Below are positions 23,429-33,681 of a stretch of 64,000 nt of DNA, piece after piece; position 1 is the first letter of the stretch; every line of letters starts with the position of its first letter. The stretch comes from Camillea tinctor. Its lineage: Eukaryota > Ascomycota > Sordariomycetes > Xylariales > Xylariaceae. The notes under the pieces are model-generated. The model had not been told where the DNA came from and made no database searches. It saw nothing but the letters and a program-made list of their open reading frames with translations. Both the position numbers and the translations under genes were made by a program. The DNA is taken from NCBI GenBank assembly GCA_022578605.1, contig MU394084.1, forward strand, positions 186,001-250,000, in the 5' to 3' direction.

Positions 23429-24304
23429 ATGTCAATCAAAGAAGCTGCTGAATGTATAGCTGACGGTGTTGGGGACAGAGGGAACTCTATTCTCTCAGCC
23501 ACACCTGAGCTGACGAACAAAGTATTTCAGTATGCAGAAGAGTATTCAACCACGCTCCCAGACCATATCACAGCTTTTTATAGCTCTATAGCTACCGGGC
23601 GATCGGATGCCACCATGCTCACCTCTAACTTTCAATCCCAATTCAATATTCTCCTGGCGAGACTTCATGGGTCTAGAAGAGGTATGCCCTCTGTGATGAT
23701 GTTTTTGACTTCCTACTGACCTCCCACCAAGTGCTAGAGATTGGTGCTTATGTGGGATATTCTGCTATGGTTTGGTCCCATGCTGTGGGGCCAAATGGTC
23801 TTGTGACTGCCTTGGAGCTTTTCCCTGAATTTGCAAATATCGCCAAAGGGGCCTTAGCTTCGCGGGGTATTACAAATGTTGAAGTCCTCTCAGGAGATGC
23901 GTCTACGTTGTGAGCTCCGAGTGCCCAATTAATTGAGTCTCGCTAACATAAGCAATATTAGACTTCTGGATTTGGACCTCTCCTCTCCTTACGACCTCGT
24001 CTTCATAGATGCTAACAAAGACGGTTATCCTTCGTACTTGAACCTGCTTCTAGAGCAGTCACAGCCCGGCAGCCCAAGACGACTACTGCGTCCTGGGGCT
24101 TTGATTCTAGCAGACAATATCCTACGTTTCGGTCACGTCGCAGATGGCTCTCTAACTACATCTTATTGGTTGTCAGAGGAAGCAAAGGAAGCTGAAATAT
24201 CTTCTCTGAGAAAGTTTAATGATCTCTGTAAAGCAAATTCAAGACTAGAGTCATTCCTTCTCCCTCTCTGGGATGGTGTGAATATGATTCGGTTGGTAGA
24301 TTAG
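23429..24304 (+). CDS. Cation-dependent O-methyltransferase (CCoAOMT-like)
   Basis: Transfers a methyl group from S-adenosylmethionine to a catechol-type hydroxyl. Exons 23429-23681, 23732-23909 and 23962-24304 give 257 residues, close to the family's 230-260. The SAM-binding motif I reads VLEIGAYVGYSA just after exon 1. The metal-binding aspartates lie in DLVFIDANKDGY and LADNILRFG, the family signature, and the C-terminus ends WDGVNMIRLVD. The start is the ATG at 23429, preferred over an upstream in-frame TTG. It is transcribed away from the A-T-R gene across the relic. Plant and animal relatives methylate caffeoyl-CoA or catechols. Beside a phenol hydroxylase, which makes catechols, that chemistry fits. 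The actual acceptor is unknown. Confidence 0.9.
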
Positions 24305-25326
24305 ATTTTAATCATGTCTATGTAATCTATCTCGTCGTGCTTCCGATTAAACTTTATTCTAATTAGAAAAATAAGTTAGCTACAGAAAATCAGTGACTGC
24401 AGCTAGGGCGGTGATAAAATCTGGTGTTTTACCTATATCTTCACCAATCAGGGGTTAAAATAAGCCCCTTAGACCCTTTATGCATTAGACGGTAGGTAGA
24501 TAATGTGACCACTTATGTATGTGGCTCAGTGTAAATACGCTATCCCATAGGATACTTAAACAAGTTAAGCCAACCTTAATAGCTTTTAACCAAGACTTTA
24601 TACAACACCCATTGTCCGCTATCATAGGTCGTACTGGTGCGCACGTGACACCTTCAGTTAGCTTCTCACTCAATTCTAGATTACATGCCAGCATGCAGAT
24701 GCTGGGAGTGGGTCTGTTCACGGGCAGACGGGTCACTGCCCCCTAGGAGGAATTATGTAATCCGGCTCGTCCGGCAATTTCCCTTCTTACCTCCTTCAGC
24801 TCTAGGGATGCAACGACCTTTCTTAAAGTTCTTGGCATTCTTACTAGTAGTGCTAATAGGTACAGGTAGGTACTACGTTATACTATTACTAGCATCAACT
24901 AGCATTACCTTTGTACGACAACGTCAATTAACTGACTGGCTCTCATCCAATCTCATAACAACTTTTGTTTTATAAAAACTACCTCAACATAGGTAATCAT
25001 TAATGGGTTAATTATCGACTCGCTTCCTTTGATTCTAAGTTTTGCTTGGTAACTTAAGATCAGGCCGTAACGAATCCTTAGGTAGATCTCTACCAACCTG
25101 CGGTCGGATCCCTCGCATCGAGGCGTTTCACATTTGATCCCCGGACAATTATCCAACGACAATTATCCAACGACAAGCGGATATATTAGGACTTTTCTAC
25201 ACTAACATGCCGATGATGTCCATTCATGAATAGGAACCCCCTGCTTTATATGATAGTTGCTTTGATACCTATAACCTAGGTATAGGTTACCTGATAACCA
25301 CGAACAATACTCTTTACTCTGCAACT
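24305..25326. other. Gene-free spacer between the aromatic cluster and GH35
   Basis: 1.0 kb with no supported gene. It contains a tandem 14-base repeat (unit GACAATTATCCAAC, about 2.4 copies from 25144) and a CCTAGGT palindrome at 25267-25292. A TATA-like stretch lies shortly before the GH35 start. Confidence 0.5.
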
Positions 25327-28300
25327 ATGGGTGTGGTGGTACCCCCCCAGCGACATAAGTCGTCAACTAGAGTCGACATTGCCAGGGCTATGGTGATAAC
25401 CGTTCTGTTAATCGTGTTTCTGGTCATCTCCCGAGACAGCGCATGGTCGCTGAGAAATGCACCATCGAAAATATTCTTAGATAAGGATGACTCCTTACAG
25501 GATATTGTCACCTGGGACGAACATTCGCTCTTCATACGAGGGGAGAGGGTGATGATTATGAGCGGCGAGTTCCATCCTTGGCGTCTCCCAGTCCCGTCGT
25601 TATGGCTAGACGTATTCCAAAAGATCAAGGCCATGGGGTTCAACTGTGTCTCATTTTACAGCTACTGGGCTCTACTCGAGGGGCAACCGGGCAACTTTAC
25701 GGCCAACGGTGTTTTTGCATTCGAACCCTTCTTTGAAGCCGCTACCCAAGCTGGCATCTATCTAATTGCCGTAAGAAACACACACACATATATATACCTA
25801 TATACACATACCCCTAGCACATTGAAGATTGCGCTGGCTAATGTACCTCAAGCGCCCTGGTCCTTACATCAACGCCGAAGTTAGCTTTGGTGGATACCCG
25901 GGATGGGTTCAGCGGATTCACAGCTTGTTGCGCACAACCGCCGAGGACTACTTAGCAGCTACAGAGAAGTAAGTTTCGTGGCCATACCTCCGTAAGGCTT
26001 AAACTTACTAAATATTTCAAGCTACATCGCCAATATTGATGCAATTATTGCCAAGGCTCAAATAACCAATGGCGGCCCCATAATATTATACCAGCCAGAG
26101 AATGAGTATACAACTTCAGTTATTCTTCCCTTCCCGAACGGCAAATACATGCAGTATGTCGAGGATCAAGCAAGGAAAGCAGGGATTGTTGTGCCCCTCA
26201 TCAGCAATGACGCTGCTCCTCTTGGCCATAACGCTCCAGGGACAGGTAAAGGTGCAGTAGACATTTACGTAGGTTAAGTCAATCAGGGGGTTTTTTTTTG
26301 GTCAATGTCAACTCTACTAACTAGGGGCTAGGGACACGATGCATACCCTCTAGGATTTGACTGTGTAAGTAGCCTTAATTCAATTGATGAAGGCGGTGAT
26401 GCTTATCCGGAAGTTTAGAGCTCTCCATCACACTGGCCACCCCTAGCACTGTCCGGGGTCTATCATCAAGTCCACAAGTTGCAGAGTCCCTCAACTCCAT
26501 TTTCATTAGTTGAGGTCAGTGTTTCATTATATAAGATATCTATTTCAACTGATTGCTGACAGACAGTAGTTTCAAGGCGGCTCATTCGACCCTTGGGGAG
26601 GACCTGGATTTAATAACTGCGCTGCTCTGACCAATCATGAATTCGCGAGAGTCTTCTTCAAGAACAATATTGCAGCGGGAGCAACAATCCATAATATTTA
26701 CATGGTATTTACGTACATTTCTATCAATCTAAATAGCTTATTACTTACCTCGGTATTTAGTTATTCGGAGGTACGAATTGGGGCAATATTGGCCATCCTG
26801 GGGGTTATACATCGTACGACTACGGCGCAGTAAGTAAAAAGACATGATACTCGTTGAGCAAGGGTCATCTTACTAAAAGCACGAAGGCGATATCAGAGGA
26901 TCGTTCAATTCTCAGCGAGAAATATTCTGAACTGAAACTATTAGCCGAATGGCTAAAGGTATCTCCGGACTATATCGTAGCAACACCAGGCGCTGCTGTC
27001 AGTTTAACATACGCAACCAATCCTGCAATCACAGTAACCAAACTTTCTGGAAATACTACGTCAGGAGAAGGCTCTTTCTTCGTAGTACGACATAGCAACT
27101 ATGCAAGCACATCATCTAGCACCTATAAGATGAAGATCCCGACGTCAAAAGGCACTATTACAGTACCTAAACTATTCGATCAGCTTACTCTCAATGGCCG
27201 GGACTCCAAGATCATGGTAACTGATTACAATGTTCGGGGATACAAGCTCCTATACTCAACAGCCGAGATATTCACTCACCAGAAGTACGACAATAAAACC
27301 GTACTAGTCGTTTATACAGGACCGAACGAAACGAACGAATTGGCAGTGGTGGTTGACAGTCTACCTCATGTGGTTGCTGATGAATCTATTCAAGTCAATA
27401 AAACATTGGGGCTCGTTACCTTGGCGTGGAATACTTCCACGATGAGGAGGACCGTGAGGGTCAACGATGAACTACATATATATCTCCTAGGTAGGCAGTC
27501 CAGTTGCAAGAAAAATTCCGAGCTGACGAGCCATCAGATCGGGATTCCGCGTACCGATATTGGGTGCCCGAGGTTGCCAATTCTGCACCACTGATCATAA
27601 ATGGGCCATATCTAGTTCGTTCGTCTTTGATTCAAGACGGCATCCTCTCTCTTTCCGCAGACTTCAACACATCCACAACTATCGAAATCACCGGCGTGCC
27701 TGAGACCGTCAAAGAACTGCAAGTCAACGGGGAAGCAGTCGATGTAGAGTTTATAAACGGTACTATGATCGCCCACATACCATATTCCGCACCAGAGCTG
27801 CAGATCCCAGCATTAAGCAGCCTGTCATGGAGATGCATCGACTCACTTCCCGAGATCCAGCCGGACTACGACGACTCTTCCTGGACCTCCGCAGACCACC
27901 CCACGACGAACAACTCGTACCAAAGGCTGCACACCCCCACCTCGCTGTTCGCGGGCGACTACGGCTTCCACGCGGGGGTTCTCCTCTTCCGAGGGCACTT
28001 CACCGCGCGGGGCAGCGAGAAAACCCTCGAGATCCAGACCCAAGGCGGCACCGCGTACGGGCACTCCATCTGGCTCAACGGGACCTTCCTCGGGTCCTGG
28101 GCCGGCGACGCCAGCAGCGCCAGCCACGCCGCGTCGTATGCGCTGCCTCGCGATCTGCTCGAGCCGGGGTGCCCCTACGTGCTGACCGTCGTGCTCGACC
28201 ACATGGGCCTGGACGAGAACGGCGTCGTCGGCCTCGACACGGGCAAAGCGCCCCGCGGCATCCTGCGCTACCGTCTCGCCAGCTCGCTCTTCAGCCCTGC

Positions 28301-28850
28301 CACCCCGATCGCCTGGAAGCTGGCCGGGAACCTCGGCGGCGAGGCGCACGCGGATGTCGCGCGGGGGCCCCTCAACGAGGGCGGGCTGCACGCCGAGCGC
28401 GCGGGGTACCACCTCCCGCGCCCGCCCACCGACGACGCTAGCTTCGCCGCAGGATCGCCCCTAACGCCTGCATCTTCCGCGGCGGGGCCGGGCATCGCGT
28501 TCTACACCGCGCCGCTCGTGCTCGATCTACCGGCCGAGGCGTACGATGTGCCGCTGTCGTTCGTGTTTACTGCTACGGGCCCGCTGCGCGTCCAGCTCTA
28601 CGTCAACGGCTGGCAGTTCGGCAAGTACGTGCCCCACATCGGCCCGCAGACGCGGTTCCCCGTCCCCGAGGGCATCTTGAATTATCGCGGGGAGAACTGG
28701 ATTGGGCTCGCGGTGTGGAGGATGGAGGGGGCCGGGGCGGTGGGGCTCGAGGATTTCCGGCTCGAGGCTGGGGTTCCCGTGTTGACGGGACGGGCGCCCG
28801 TTGAGCTAGTAGAGAGCCCAGCGTGGCAGAAGCGAGAGGGGGTGTATTAG
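25327..28850 (+). CDS. GH35 beta-galactosidase
   Basis: Removes terminal beta-galactose from pectin side chains and other galactans; secreted or membrane-anchored. Nine exons: 25327-25770, 25853-25968, 26022-26268, 26332-26364, 26419-26514, 26570-26704, 26761-26829, 26887-27490, 27538-28850. They give 1018 residues, the normal size for fungal LacA-type enzymes. A hydrophobic segment at about residues 20-35 acts as signal anchor. The TIM barrel contains RPGPYINAE, the acid/base glutamate in YQPENEY and the nucleophile glutamate in [15 protein letters not shown]. Then come LFGGTNWGN and the beta-rich domains, ending with two jelly-roll domains ([34 protein letters not shown]). The gene is intact. 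The final kilobase (from about 27,840) is markedly GC-richer than the rest of the same gene. Confidence 0.93.
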
Positions 28851-29407
28851 AGGAGTAGGGTGAATAATAAGAAGTTTAGAAGAGGCAGTTTAACCTGGTT
28901 TAGAGCTTGCTTCTTTTTGTTTGTGGCATTGTTTTTATGTTTTGATCATTCGAAGGGGAGAGGAGGTTTAAGGAGGACAGGAGAGCTACGTCCAATTCTT
29001 GCGTGTATCCCCATCCGTGCACTTCCCCGTCCCCCTTTTAGTATGTATGAGTTATAAATGAAATCAAAACACTCGATATAACCTCCTGTTCAAGAAATAC
29101 AGAACTTTTTTTTTCTTTTGCTATATCAACGAAACGAAACGAGACAATGTAGGGTAAAACCACTTGAACTACCTAGCACACGACAGGCTGCGTTTTTGGT
29201 CCTCTCACTTCGTGTATGCAAGTCTTAGCATCAGTCCCTGCACACCTAGCCTTCTGTTGCCACCACCGCACTTTACCCGCAGCATCACCACATTATCACC
29301 AAGGCATACCCAGCCCCGCAGCAAGTTTATCTTCCATCCTGCCAACCACCAGGCCAACTCCCCCGCGTTCTCTCTTCCATCCGCATCCATGTCACCCCAC
29401 ACCTCAA
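28851..29407. other. Intergenic region between convergent genes
   Basis: 557 bases following GH35 and ending at the stop codon of the minus-strand Gag-like gene. A/T homopolymers near 29107-29117; no supported gene. Confidence 0.45.
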
Positions 29408-30067
29408 CTAGAACGTAAAGAACCCATCGGACCCCCCCTTCCCAGTCCGATACCCCGTCTTCTGCAAGCGCTCCTTTCTCTGCTCCTCGCCCTCGCCCTG
29501 CTCGGGCCCTCTCTTGCGGCAGTGTCTACGCAAGTGTCCCTTGCCGCTGCATCCCCAGCAGTAGACCTCGGCGTCGTAGCGCGGAGCCGGCTTGCGCTTA
29601 TCGCCCTCCCTCTCCTTCTCCTTCCTAGCGTGGAACTCGCTCACGAAATCATCCTGTATGGCACCGAGCGGCAACTCCGCGGCGGCGAGCAGTGCCCTCA
29701 GACGCACGCTCCACGCCCCCGCCGCGTCGCGCGTGCTGGCTAGGAACATGGCGCGCTGCTGTGTCTCGTTGGTGGTGTTCCCCGCGTCGGCGTTGCGCGC
29801 GACGAGCTGGTTGAACTGGGTTATGTGGGGGACGGGGTCGCCGCCGGTGTAGCGCAGGGTGGTGAGGTCGTCCCAGAGGGCCATCTTGTGGGGGCCATAT
29901 GGGTGGGTGGCAAGTTGTTGTTCTTGCTGTTTTGATGCCGAGGAATGGGGGTTGGTGGTGGCTGTGGACTCGAGGTGGTGGATGGTCTTGGAGAGCGCAG
30001 CGATTTTGGCGTGTAGGTCTGCGTTCTCCGAGCGCAGGGCGCTGAGGTCTTTTGCGGAGGAGGCCAT
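29408..30067 (-). CDS. Gag-like zinc-knuckle protein without a pol gene
   Basis: A single open frame of 219 residues. The N-terminus (about residues 5-35) is a heptad-like coiled coil (ALRSENADLHAKIAALSKTI). The middle has a retrotransposon-Gag-like helical region with the phrase DPVPHITQFNQLVA. Near residue 170 there is one CCHC zinc knuckle, CWGCSGKGHLRRHC, spaced C-x2-C-x4-H-x4-C. The tail is highly basic. No protease, integrase, reverse transcriptase or long terminal repeat is visible in several kilobases on either side. It is either a decayed retroelement whose gag survives or a host gene built from gag. It sits 0.6 kb from a DNA methyltransferase on the same strand. The intact frame favours selection or youth, but one sequence cannot decide. 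Confidence 0.65.
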   Translation of the reverse strand: MASSAKDLSALRSENADLHAKIAALSKTIHHLESTATTNPHSSASKQQEQQLATHPYGPHKMALWDDLTTLRYTGGDPVPHITQFNQLVARNADAGNTTNETQQRAMFLASTRDAAGAWSVRLRALLAAAELPLGAIQDDFVSEFHARKEKEREGDKRKPAPRYDAEVYCWGCSGKGHLRRHCRKRGPEQGEGEEQRKERLQKTGYRTGKGGSDGFFTF

Positions 30068-30677
30068 TGTTGCTGGACTCTAGGGCTGCGGGTGTTGCGT
30101 TCTCTTGTATCACCGGTAGAATGGTTCGTATGGTACAGAGATGCTACTTTGAAGTTGGCCGAGGTGAGATCTTGGGATACAGGTCTCAATCGCAGCCGTT
30201 GTGCAGGTGAAAGGGAAGGCATGGAGGGGTGAGGTCTTGCAGACTGCGTAAATACCTTACAGTACCCCTCTAATGTTTGCAGTATATTCGTGCTAGTATC
30301 AATACCAGGGCAACGGACTACAGCATCGGTAAACAAGAATTACCCTACCACTAAAGATTATAATGTCAAAGAGTCCGTTCAATATCCGGGTTCCCAGTCA
30401 AGATATATATGATATTCTCTTGCACCTCATCTCCTTTCGTAAACTCATTGATTTCAATGAACTCCAACTATTCTAGTCCCAAGTCCTCTTTGTGAAGTCT
30501 TTACGCATAGACGGGAAGCCTAGTTAATATTGGTATCTCGTCCTTTTTATAAAAAGTGTCATATCGTTTCATGTGTTTTCATAGTCTTTTATCTAACCCC
30601 TTCTTTGAATTATTGTGATGCTTCCTCCGTACCTACTTTCTATCAGGCATACCAACATGATATTCCAACACTCGGTT
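30068..30677. other. Spacer between methyltransferase stop and Gag-like start
   Basis: 610 bases holding the 3' end of the methyltransferase gene and the promoter of the Gag-like gene. No further gene seen. Confidence 0.45.
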
Positions 30678-32609
30678 TTATATGAAATCGATATCCATAT
30701 CTTCTTGATCACTCCCTACAGACAATGTTCGTGAGCTTTCTCGCGATAATCTCATAACATCGTTATTATCGAGTTCCATTATCTCATCCTCACTACTATC
30801 GTCTATGACAATAGCCTCTTGAGGCGTTTTCGTGCGTATTGCAGGGGGGATAGGATCATCAATATCGATTACCTGCTCAACAATGCCATCTTGTTGTAGC
30901 AGCCACTCATGAATATGGCGATACAAAGTCTTTGCCACGGACGCAGGGAATGCATTTCCGATCTGTCGCTTAACTTGTGTTCTATTGCCTTTGAACCGGT
31001 AATCCCTGGGGAAGCCTTGCAGCAATGCCAATTCGTGAATCGTGAAGTTACGAAGCCCAGAGGGATGGTAGTTGTCAAAGCATCCCGTTGTGATCGTATG
31101 CCGGAGTGGTGCCCTATCGTCATAAGCCGGTTTGGGGAAACCAAGCCCTCCGTATGTTTCAGACAGGTTATGCAACGATGTATTAGGGTTCACTCGTTGG
31201 AGTACCTGGCGCACCGTCACAGGCTTTTCGATATGAGTCGGAGCTGGAAATGGAGGAAGCGCTTCACCTGGACATGAAGCAATCCAAATAGCACGCTTAC
31301 GCGGCTGGACCAAGCCATAGTGGCTTAAATTCAAAATGTTCCATTCAAACGAATACCCAAGCGATGTGTATTGGAAAATGAGCGAATTGAAGTACTCCCT
31401 AAAGCGCCCGAAAAGGATTCCAAATGTTTGCTCTCCAGTAGTGATGCGTGGCCGTACTTTATTGACTATATCGCCACACGAAAAAAGAGCAGCCATATTA
31501 GCAGCGTCATTTTGTCCTGCGATAGTATGCGCAGGACTCCACACCTGACATGGTGGTGATATATGGAGAACATCCGTGTGGTGCTTTGATTTCGACTCGT
31601 TTTGCTGCCTTACGAAATCATGAACGTGCATTTCTCGCAGATCAGATCTTGGAAAATTAGTGTGGTATGTTTTGCAGGCGGCTGGGTCCATATCACAAGC
31701 TAAAACGACCTCAAAACCCCCTTTTCTCATTCCTAAAGAGGCACCTCCCGCACCACAAAAGAAGTCGCCGGCGGAATACCGTTGTTGGTCGGTTCTTTCT
31801 CTTAGGCGTGTGTCGGGTGTTTCATCAGCTTCTATCGTTGGTATATATTCCTGTCCAGCCCGAAAAGAACCCCCAGGCACTATACCGCCTCTCCAAGTAT
31901 TTCGGAGGCTATTGTTGGAAACTCTGAGGATTGGGTCTTTGATTTCGGTTTCGTCAAGACGTCTGATCATACCACTTACGGATCGATGTTCGCGTCGGAA
32001 CCTTGCCGAGTTATAGAACTTGACGAAAACCCATCGTTGAACGAGGGGCGCAAACGTTTCGATTGCTTCAGTTGATAAATAAGCAGAGTCGTCAACCTTG
32101 TGGGTGGGGTATAGGGCATTGGTCTTTCTGAGTTGTCTTATACGGATGACTTCAGTCACAGATACCTCTACGGCGGCTTGAATCTCCCAGTCTCGACTGT
32201 CGTCTTTTTCAACTTCCAACACAGCGCATACCTCGTTCTGAAGCCGTTGCAACATCCCGTTAAGGTACCGCTGTCTAGTCAGGGACACACCTCTCAGTAT
32301 GACCATCTCCCCTTTTCTATATATATCAGAAACCTCGAGAAACTGCCATGACAATTCTTTCCGAGATCGTCGAGGGACTTCCACGATGGTTCCTTTTTTG
32401 ATTAAAAAACTCTTATGTCGGTATGAACTAAAGCGCACTATTGGTCGAATAGGAGGGTTCCTCAGGGATACGGAGTGTTGGTGAGATAGAAGGGACTCTT
32501 CGCCTAAATCGATGATGTCGGCAATCTCCTCTTCTAAGGCAATCTGGAGGATTTGTACGACCGAATGGTCATCGTCATTGTCATCTAATTCAATGATGGT
32601 AGGTGGCAT
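30678..32609 (-). CDS. rid: DNA cytosine-5 methyltransferase, RID/Masc1-like
   Basis: Methylates cytosine C5 in DNA. RID of Neurospora is needed for repeat-induced point mutation and Masc1 of Ascobolus for methylation induced premeiotically. One exon encodes 643 residues. The N-terminus is acidic, then a BAH-like region (about 70-200) precedes the catalytic domain. Motif I reads GDFFCGAGGASLGM near 281-294, motif IV SPPCQVWSPAH with catalytic Cys354, motif VIII QPRKR near 435, and motif X GNAFPASVAKTLY near the end. Motif VI, ENV in ordinary enzymes, reads EQT at 393-395, a variant I associate with the RID/Masc1 branch. The acidic C-terminal tail has SSEDE repeats. The gene looks intact, so the organism may be RIP-competent. 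Alternatives such as DNMT1/DIM-2 are unlikely from size and motif VI. Confidence 0.9.
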   Translation of the reverse strand: MPPTIIELDDNDDDHSVVQILQIALEEEIADIIDLGEESLLSHQHSVSLRNPPIRPIVRFSSYRHKSFLIKKGTIVEVPRRSRKELSWQFLEVSDIYRKGEMVILRGVSLTRQRYLNGMLQRLQNEVCAVLEVEKDDSRDWEIQAAVEVSVTEVIRIRQLRKTNALYPTHKVDDSAYLSTEAIETFAPLVQRWVFVKFYNSARFRREHRSVSGMIRRLDETEIKDPILRVSNNSLRNTWRGGIVPGGSFRAGQEYIPTIEADETPDTRLRERTDQQRYSAGDFFCGAGGASLGMRKGGFEVVLACDMDPAACKTYHTNFPRSDLREMHVHDFVRQQNESKSKHHTDVLHISPPCQVWSPAHTIAGQNDAANMAALFSCGDIVNKVRPRITTGEQTFGILFGRFREYFNSLIFQYTSLGYSFEWNILNLSHYGLVQPRKRAIWIASCPGEALPPFPAPTHIEKPVTVRQVLQRVNPNTSLHNLSETYGGLGFPKPAYDDRAPLRHTITTGCFDNYHPSGLRNFTIHELALLQGFPRDYRFKGNRTQVKRQIGNAFPASVAKTLYRHIHEWLLQQDGIVEQVIDIDDPIPPAIRTKTPQEAIVIDDSSEDEIMELDNNDVMRLSRESSRTLSVGSDQEDMDIDFI

Positions 32610-33681
32610 GACGGTTTCTTATATATCCAAAGTCCTAGATTGGAATCCCATGTCAGAAGGAATGATCCAAACGATTTGGTGATTCTGCGTACCTAGTACT
32701 ACAAGATTGTCAAACAACCAGTAAGAATGAAGTTGAGAAGGGAAATGTTGAAATGTGTGCTAATGAGTTGAGTTCTGGATGAGTAGGCAAGTCCTCCTCC
32801 CTTCTCCCTTCTGGGATGTTCTAGGTTTATCGTTAGTAGATGAGCTCTTAGCTGTAAGTTCTCATGGGGAGAAAGAGTGAAAATAAATTGACTTACCACT
32901 GGAAACAAGATTAGAGTGACATTAGCTGACAGGAATTGCTGCTTATGATAGTGTACGTAAGAGCCCATGACCAAGAAATAGATGTAGGATGAGTTTAGGG
33001 AAGTGGTGATTCTAAAGTCACATTCATTGGAGTCCAAGATGGAAGTCTGAAAATTCCAAAGAGGGGTGCTGAAGTCGAAGGAGGGGAAAGTGAAAGTGAA
33101 AGTATCAAGCGAGATTTGAAAAGAAAAAAAAAAGGTAATGGAAATAGAAATGAAAATGACGATGGAGATGGAGATGGATGGGGGATGTTGAGAAGATGAA
33201 GAATGCATCATAGGCCTTTTCATATTAACCTAGAAGTATGAGAAGAAGTACTTATGTAACCTAGACGGGTGAACCCCTGTATTATATGAGTTGATTGGTT
33301 CGATTCATTTGAGTAATTGCATGTTGTAGGCAGGAACTATTGTGTAGACTACATATGTAGGTTACTCAGGTCAATTTGTGACTTCTCTTTAGGTTGATGA
33401 TGTTAGATGGAAAGTGCATTGATTACCTAATGTTAAGATCTAGGTACCTACGAGCAGATTCTATGTAGCTGGGTACCTGAAGTAGTAACTAGGCTCCCCG
33501 CATGGGCAGGGTATACTGTATCTAGAGGTGTTCTATCGGCCTAATGCAACTCACTAACCCTACATCACCTACATCATAGGGACCTATGCAGGCTATACCC
33601 AGCTATGTATAATCTTCCACCTTCACACCTTCACATCTTCCACCTTCACAACTACCCCTACAACCAACCTCACAACCACAA
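32610..33681. other. Upstream region of the methyltransferase gene
   Basis: 1.1 kb with no supported gene. A 174-codon minus-strand frame at 32699-33223 is low-complexity (Ser/Ile/Phe/Thr from GAAAT/GGAGAT repeats near 33085-33180) and is not believed. A CTAGGTACCT palindrome lies near 33447, and short CTTCCACCTTCACA repeats lie near 33608-33660. Confidence 0.45.

Noticed and set aside
27843..28412. 189-codon minus-strand frame inside GH35, plus a plus-strand 204-codon frame in another phase
   Set aside because: Both are shadows of the GC-rich 3' part of GH35; Arg/Ala-rich without motifs.
32699..33223. 174-codon minus-strand frame
   Set aside because: Low-complexity Ser/Ile/Phe/Thr sequence produced by short purine repeats; no domain and no sensible neighbours.
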